A DNA stretch of 64,000 bases, from the NCBI GenBank assembly GCA_903924205.1, contig CAIYAP010000001.1:1-64000 (forward strand), read 5' to 3'. This DNA is from an uncultured Actinomycetes bacterium. Its GTDB lineage: Bacteria; Actinomycetota; Acidimicrobiia; Acidimicrobiales; RAAP-2. Both the position numbers and the translations under genes were made by a program. Shown here piece after piece: positions 59,359 through 64,000 of the stretch (positions are counted from its first letter, which is position 1; each line of letters starts with the position of its first letter). The notes under the pieces were generated by a model. The model was not told where the DNA came from. It ran no database searches and saw only the letters and a program-made list of their open reading frames with translations.

Positions 59359-61281
59359 TCAGTCGAGAAATCCCGCTCGGGGCGCCAGGGGAAGCACGCG
59401 TGGCTCCTCCGGCTCGTCCCGAAGATGGCGCCCGATGGCCGCCACGATTCCTTCGGCATCGAGTCCCAGCATGTGCAGCAGGTGGTCGGGCTTGTCGTGC
59501 TCGAGGTAGGCGCGGGGTACGCCCAAGATGCGCGTCTTCGGGAAGGCGACGGCGGCTTGTTGGGCGGCGAGACGCACGGCTGAGACCATGAGGGCACCGG
59601 CACCACCGTGGCGCACGCCGTCTTCGATAGTGAGCACACGCTCGTGGGTGAGAGCGTCGGCGATCATGCCCGGGTCGGGTGGCAGAACTCGCACGTCATA
59701 GAGCGTGACGTCGCGACGGTCAATGCCGAGCTGGTCGAGCGCGGCGTAGGCCGAGCCCGCCATCTTGCCAACAGCGAGCACGCATATCTTGCCGTTGCCC
59801 TGCTGCAACTTTCGCGCAGTCAGACCCGAGCCCGTCTGTCCGTCGAGCGGCACGGGGCGAGTCTTGGGCATACGAATGGCACACGGTCCCGGAATCTGCA
59901 GCGCCTCGGCCAACATCACCGGAACCTCATCGATGCACGAGGGTGCGAAGATCGTCACGCCCGGGATTTGAAGGCAGAGGGCCATATCGAGCACGCCGTG
60001 GTGGCTCGGTCCGTCATCGCCGGTGATGCCCGCACGATCGAACACCCACACCACGGGAAGCCCTAAGAGACCGACATCGAGGTTCGCCTGGTCAAAGGCG
60101 CGGGCGAAAAAGGTGGAATACACGCAGACCACGGGCTTGAGGCCACCCATTGCCATGCCGGCCGCCGCCGTCATCTGGTGCTGTTCGGCGATGCCGACGT
60201 CAAAGAACCGTTGGGGGAACTTCTCTTGGAAAGGCAGCAGTCCCGTGGGCCCCGCCATCGCGGCGGTGAGGGCCACGATGCGATCGTCGCGCTCCGCTTC
60301 GTGCAGCAGTGCACGGCTAAAAGTCTCGGTGTAGGTCAGCGAGATCTCCGCCTTGTTGGCGGCAGGCAACTTGTAGTCGTGCATTTTTAGTTCGTCCGCC
60401 ACCGCGGGCTGGTAGCCATGGCCCTTTTCGGTAATGGCGTGAATCACGATCGGGCCATCCCACTCGGCCGCACTGTGAAGAGCGACCTCGAGGGCCTCAA
60501 TGCTGTGACCGTTGATGGGGCCGACATAGCGAACACCGAGATTCTCAAAAAAGGTGTGCGGCGTGACCATTTCTCTCACCATCTTGGTGACGCCATGAAA
60601 GCCGAGGTAGGCGAGTCGACGCATACCGCCGTTGCCCGACAGCTGAGAGCGCAGGCGGTGACGTGTTTTGACGTAACGCGGGTCGAGGCGAAGTTGCGTC
60701 AACGACTCCGACAGTTTCGACACGGTAGGGGCGTAGCTTCGGCCGTTGTCGTTGAGCACGATCACCACTCGCTGATTGGAGTGTCCGAGGTTGTTGAGCG
60801 CCTCAAAGGCCATGCCTCCGGTGAGCGATCCGTCGCCCACCACCGCCACGATGTGACGATGTCCACCATGTCCCACGAGCTCACCACGATGCTGCAGTGC
60901 GACGGATAGACCGTGGGCGTAGCTGAGAGCCGTCGAGGCGTGCGACGATTCAATCCAGTCGTGTACCGACTCGGTACGGCTGGGGTAGCCCGACAGGCCC
61001 CCGTATTGGCGAAGGTGGTCGAACTGGTCGGCGCGGCCGGTCAAGATTTTGTGGGCGTACGCCTGATGACCCGTGTCAAACAGCACGATGTCGTTGGGCG
61101 ACTCGAAGACGCGGTGAATGGCCATGGTGATTTCCACGGCGCCCAAATTGGACCCCAGGTGACCCCCGTGCGTTTGGACCGAGTCAACGATAAGGCCACG
61201 TATGTGGGCGGCAAGGTCGTCGAGTTCTCGGTAACTGAGCCCTTTCAAATCGGCGGGCGAACGAAGGTCGCGAACATCCAT
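59359..61281 (-). CDS. dxs: 1-Deoxy-D-xylulose-5-phosphate synthase
   Basis: 640 aa, full length. ThDP enzyme: DTGHQAYAHKILTGR, GDGSLTGGMAFEALN (ThDP GDG motif), VIVLNDNGRSY, YVGPINGHSIEAL, then the transketolase pyrimidine domain FFDVGIAEQHQMTAAAGMAMG and a C-terminal domain. First committed step of the MEP isoprenoid pathway (pyruvate plus glyceraldehyde 3-phosphate). TAGGGT lies 6 nt before the ATG. Confidence 0.96.
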   Translation of the reverse strand: MDVRDLRSPADLKGLSYRELDDLAAHIRGLIVDSVQTHGGHLGSNLGAVEITMAIHRVFESPNDIVLFDTGHQAYAHKILTGRADQFDHLRQYGGLSGYPSRTESVHDWIESSHASTALSYAHGLSVALQHRGELVGHGGHRHIVAVVGDGSLTGGMAFEALNNLGHSNQRVVIVLNDNGRSYAPTVSKLSESLTQLRLDPRYVKTRHRLRSQLSGNGGMRRLAYLGFHGVTKMVREMVTPHTFFENLGVRYVGPINGHSIEALEVALHSAAEWDGPIVIHAITEKGHGYQPAVADELKMHDYKLPAANKAEISLTYTETFSRALLHEAERDDRIVALTAAMAGPTGLLPFQEKFPQRFFDVGIAEQHQMTAAAGMAMGGLKPVVCVYSTFFARAFDQANLDVGLLGLPVVWVFDRAGITGDDGPSHHGVLDMALCLQIPGVTIFAPSCIDEVPVMLAEALQIPGPCAIRMPKTRPVPLDGQTGSGLTARKLQQGNGKICVLAVGKMAGSAYAALDQLGIDRRDVTLYDVRVLPPDPGMIADALTHERVLTIEDGVRHGGAGALMVSAVRLAAQQAAVAFPKTRILGVPRAYLEHDKPDHLLHMLGLDAEGIVAAIGRHLRDEPEEPRVLPLAPRAGFLD

Positions 61282-61287
61282 GCATCT

Positions 61288-61330
61288 ACCCTAACGGCAC
61301 CCTGATGTCACTCGAGAGCCGTATTAAGGT
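61288..61330. promoter_or_regulatory. Divergent leaderless-type promoters of dxs and tldD
   Basis: Minus-strand TAGGGT (61288-61293) is 6 nt before the dxs ATG 61281. Plus-strand TAAGGT (61325-61330) is 6 nt before the tldD ATG 61337. The two genes share this 55-bp gap. Confidence 0.5.
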
Positions 61331-61336
61331 GACCAC

Positions 61337-62737
61337 ATGGCGACCGACTTATTACTTGATCCTGACGTTATCGATGCGGTCCTCGCAGTCGCGCTGGCGC
61401 AGGGGGCAGATTTCGCAGAAATTTTTGTCGAGGACACTCGGTCGACGACGACCACCATGGATCAACGACGAGTCGAGGATTTGATGTCGAATCGCTCGCG
61501 TGGCGCCGGCGTACGAATCATTGTGGGATCAACGACGGGATACGCACACACCGCTGATTTGTCTCTGTCGGGACTGATCGCGGCAGCTGAAGCCGCGCGT
61601 TCAGTGGCGCAGCGCGCGTCGGGCGGTGCGACGGTAGTGGCCGTGGGTGCTCCGCAGGTACACGCCATGCGTGCGCTGATCGAGCCGTCCGGTGTCGACC
61701 GCTCTCAACGCATCGACATCCTTCGCACCGCCGATGACATTGCGCGTTCGCACGGTGGCGCCATCAGCCAAGTGCAACTGTCCATTGCGGACAATTCGCG
61801 CCGCATCCTGGTGGCCAATTCGCGGGGGCTTCTCACTACCGACCATCAGGTACGTAGCCGTCTCAACGTGTCGTGTGTGGCGTCTGGCGATACCGGCATG
61901 CAGACGGGTCGCGCCACGTTGGCTGCCACCGCGGGCTTCGAGCTCTTCGCGCCGGAACGTGTGGCGCAGACCGCCGCCAACGCCGCGCGTCAAGCCATCA
62001 CCAAGATGTCCGCTCGGCCGGCGCCCAGTGGCGATTTTCCCATCGTCCTCGCTAATGGTTTTGGTGGGGTGCTGTTCCACGAGGCATGCGGGCACGGTCT
62101 CGAAGCTGACGCCATCGTGAAGAAGACTTCCATCTACACCGATCGGGTGGGTGAGCTGGTGGCTAGCGAACTCGTCACCTTGGTGGACGATGGAACCTGT
62201 GACGGTGAGTGGGGCGCCATCGCGATCGATGATGAAGGAGCGCCGGCATCACGCAACGTCCTCATTGAAAATGGGGTCCTCACGGATTACATGTGGGACT
62301 ACGTGCGCGCCTCGCAGGAGGGCCGTGAGTCGTCAGGAAACGGACGTCGGCAGACGTATCAGGACCTTCCCATGGTTCGCATGACGAACACTTTCCTCGA
62401 GACTCGCGACGCCACGCCCGACCAGATCATCGCGGACACTCCCTATGGCGTTTATGTCGCCGCCCTCGGTGGGGGCCAAGTTGACACCTCAACGGGAGAC
62501 TTCGTCTTTGGTATGACGGAGGCCTATCTCATCGAAAATGGCGAAATAACTGCGCCACTTCGTGAAGCCAACCTGGTGGGCAACGGACCGGACGTGTTGG
62601 CACGCGTGGACGCGGTGGCCAACGACTTCGCCATGGCCCCAGGTACCTGCGGCAAATGGGGACAACAGGTCCCCGTGGGTTCCGGCCAGCCCACGATGCG
62701 CCTGACCGGTATGACGGTGGGAGGCACGGCGGCATGA
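61337..62737 (+). CDS. tldD: TldD-family metalloprotease
   Basis: 466 aa. Zinc motif H-E-x-x-x-H in LFHEACGHGLEAD. Other family blocks: NRSRGAGVRIIVG, DDGTCDGEWGAIAIDDEGAP, GRRQTYQDLPMVRMTNTF and the C-terminal GNGPDVLARVDAVANDFAM. Forms a heterodimer with TldE/PmbA that degrades or matures small peptides. Its stop overlaps the tldE start (ATGA). Confidence 0.93.
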   Translation: MATDLLLDPDVIDAVLAVALAQGADFAEIFVEDTRSTTTTMDQRRVEDLMSNRSRGAGVRIIVGSTTGYAHTADLSLSGLIAAAEAARSVAQRASGGATVVAVGAPQVHAMRALIEPSGVDRSQRIDILRTADDIARSHGGAISQVQLSIADNSRRILVANSRGLLTTDHQVRSRLNVSCVASGDTGMQTGRATLAATAGFELFAPERVAQTAANAARQAITKMSARPAPSGDFPIVLANGFGGVLFHEACGHGLEADAIVKKTSIYTDRVGELVASELVTLVDDGTCDGEWGAIAIDDEGAPASRNVLIENGVLTDYMWDYVRASQEGRESSGNGRRQTYQDLPMVRMTNTFLETRDATPDQIIADTPYGVYVAALGGGQVDTSTGDFVFGMTEAYLIENGEITAPLREANLVGNGPDVLARVDAVANDFAMAPGTCGKWGQQVPVGSGQPTMRLTGMTVGGTAA

Positions 62738-64000
62738 GCGACATTCGCGAACTCGCCCGACGCATCGCCGGTGACGCCACTGGCAATGAGCAGATCGAAG
62801 TGGTGGTGGTGTCCGGTACCGATACCAACGTCACGGCGTATCACGGCAGTGTCGAGAAATTCACTTCGGCCATGTCAGCTGGCTTTTCCATTCGAGTTCT
62901 GCTCGATGGCCCCAGTGGAGCCCGGATTGGCACCGCGTCAACGGGGGCTCTCGATGACGCGGCAGTCAGCGAGGCTCTCGCTCAGGCGCGCGATAACGCG
63001 CGATTCGCCACGGAAGATGAGTTCTTAGCCTTTGCCCGACCTGACGGCGTGCCGGCACCCGCCATTGACCTCGTGAGTTCTCATTTTGATGACCTCTCGA
63101 CAGCCAACAAGATAGAAATGGCTCTCGAACTCGAGCGTGCCACCCGTGCCGGCGACGACCGCATTCGACAGGTGCAGGCCGCGACGTACGTCGACTATCG
63201 ATCGTCGTCAGTCATCGTGTCCTCATTGGGCATCGATGTGGAGACGACCGAAACGGGGGCGTACCTCTCGGTGGCCGCGATCGCTCACCATGATGGCGAG
63301 AATCAGTCCGGCTACGGCCTCTCGGTAGGGCGGGCGGGTAGTGAATTATCGGTGGAGACGGCCGCACGTGACGCGATTCGGCGCTCCACGGAAATGCTGG
63401 GCGCCGTCAAAGCCCCCTCGACTCGCACCACGGCCGTTTTCGATTCCCGAACGGCGTCCGAATTACTCGCCATTATCTCGACGGCATTGAGTGGCGACAT
63501 GGTGGTTCGCGGTCGCAGTTTCTTCGCCGGCCGAGTCGGTGAAAAGGTGGCGGCGGACGCTTTTACCTTGGTGGACGACCCCACGGATATCCGCCACTTC
63601 GCGGCCAGCCCCGTCGATGGAGAAGGCTTGGCGAGCCGTCGAAACGCCCTGATTACCGGGGGAACCCTGAACGGTTTTGTCTACGACACAGTTTCGGCTC
63701 GCCGCGCGGGCACGTCCTCAACCGGAAATGCGCTTCGCGGGGGAGTGGCCGGATGTCGCGCGCTGCAGTTGTTGCCGGGAACCGAGGACTTCGACGCCAT
63801 TATTCGCCAAATAGGCGACGGCATCGTGGTGCGATCTCTACGTGGGGTGCACTCCGGCGTCAATCCGATTTCGGGCGATTTCTCGGTGGGCATTACGGGC
63901 CGCATGATTCGACATGGCCAACTGGCTGAACCGGTGCGAGAGGTGACCATTGCCTCAAGTCTGCAAAAGATGTTGCTCGATGTGGTGGCCATCGGCAATG
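62734..64000 (+). CDS. pmbA: TldE/PmbA-family protein, 3' end cut by window edge
   Basis: 422 codons are visible from ATG 62734 with no stop before the window end; the family is about 450 aa. No HExxxH, as expected for the non-catalytic partner. Blocks AGFSIRVLLDGPSGARIGTAS, SYGLS-like GYGLSVG, NALITGGTLNGFVYDT, GNALRGGVAGCRALQL and SGVNPISGDFSVGITG identify it. Partner of TldD, translationally coupled to it. Confidence 0.92.
   Translation, partial: MSDIRELARRIAGDATGNEQIEVVVVSGTDTNVTAYHGSVEKFTSAMSAGFSIRVLLDGPSGARIGTASTGALDDAAVSEALAQARDNARFATEDEFLAFARPDGVPAPAIDLVSSHFDDLSTANKIEMALELERATRAGDDRIRQVQAATYVDYRSSSVIVSSLGIDVETTETGAYLSVAAIAHHDGENQSGYGLSVGRAGSELSVETAARDAIRRSTEMLGAVKAPSTRTTAVFDSRTASELLAIISTALSGDMVVRGRSFFAGRVGEKVAADAFTLVDDPTDIRHFAASPVDGEGLASRRNALITGGTLNGFVYDTVSARRAGTSSTGNALRGGVAGCRALQLLPGTEDFDAIIRQIGDGIVVRSLRGVHSGVNPISGDFSVGITGRMIRHGQLAEPVREVTIASSLQKMLLDVVAIGN

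Noticed and set aside
1-64000. CRISPR arrays, prophage, rRNA or tRNA genes
   Set aside because: No regularly spaced repeats, no phage structural or integrase genes, and no cloverleaf or rRNA-like sequence noticed in any intergenic gap; a dedicated tRNA scan was not possible.

Overview
The window is dense, GC-rich bacterial chromosome with genes on both strands, 4-nt start/stop overlaps, mostly very short intergenic gaps and no rRNA, tRNA or CRISPR array that I can see. The gene set points to an aerobic, high-GC Gram-positive actinobacterium: SufB/SufD/Rieske/SufC plus SufU-SufS, an LCP cell-wall ligase, FtsE/FtsX, a MutY with a winged C-terminus, an AccA3-type carboxylase subunit, and part of the ethylmalonyl-CoA pathway. 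Class Acidimicrobiia is my best guess but is inference only.

Layout. 1-1472: the end of an IS3-family element next to a HicB-like ribbon-helix-helix gene, whose usual DUF4097 partner seems broken, and a hypothetical gene. 1469-4835 (minus): cell-envelope operon of an NlpC/P60 hydrolase, an Lgt-like membrane protein and a GT-C-type membrane protein. 4954-10653: malyl/methylmalyl-CoA lyase, a Ni/Co permease, an SDR, methylsuccinyl-CoA dehydrogenase and a MaoC hydratase, i.e. the lower half of the ethylmalonyl-CoA pathway. 10601-15780: MutY, an epoxide-hydrolase-like protein, a flavin reductase and oligopeptidase B. 15864-24616: a split Fe-S assembly region with two different SufC ATPases and a four-cysteine protein. 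24654-28797: MBL hydrolase, acyl-CoA dehydrogenase, a serine-less alpha/beta-hydrolase, ThiE, an Rrf2 regulator and RNase HI. 28855-33032: lipoamide dehydrogenase, a one-lipoyl-domain E2 and a LipB-LipA fusion. 33050-34445: two exported paralogues of unknown function. 34442-38520: divergent metH and cobalamin adenosyltransferase. 38538-43596: leucyl aminopeptidase, nitroreductase, rhodanese-ThiF protein, RDD protein and glycosyltransferase. 43651-49234: methylmalonyl-CoA mutase catalytic subunit, ABM protein, M20 hydrolase, biotin-carboxylase/BCCP subunit and divergent birA. 49231-53221: nucleotide-sugar and glycan genes (RmlD, Ugd, Uxs, GT2). 53506-58950: secA-prfB-ftsE-ftsX. 58947-64000: msrB, dxs, tldD and partial tldE/pmbA.

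How the genes fit together. Cobalamin links the Co/Ni permease, MetH, the adenosyltransferase and methylmalonyl-CoA mutase. The biotin carboxylase and mutase fit propionyl-CoA handling, and BirA would charge the carboxylase. LipB-LipA would lipoylate the adjacent E2, which Lpd reoxidises. Ugd and Uxs would make UDP-xylose beside glycosyltransferases.

A property that runs through the whole window: at least 18 first-in-unit genes carry a -10-like TANNNT hexamer 6-7 nt before the start codon and mostly no Shine-Dalgarno sequence, as expected for leaderless transcription. Operon-internal genes instead have good Shine-Dalgarno sequences or start/stop overlaps. This pattern was used to choose several starts.
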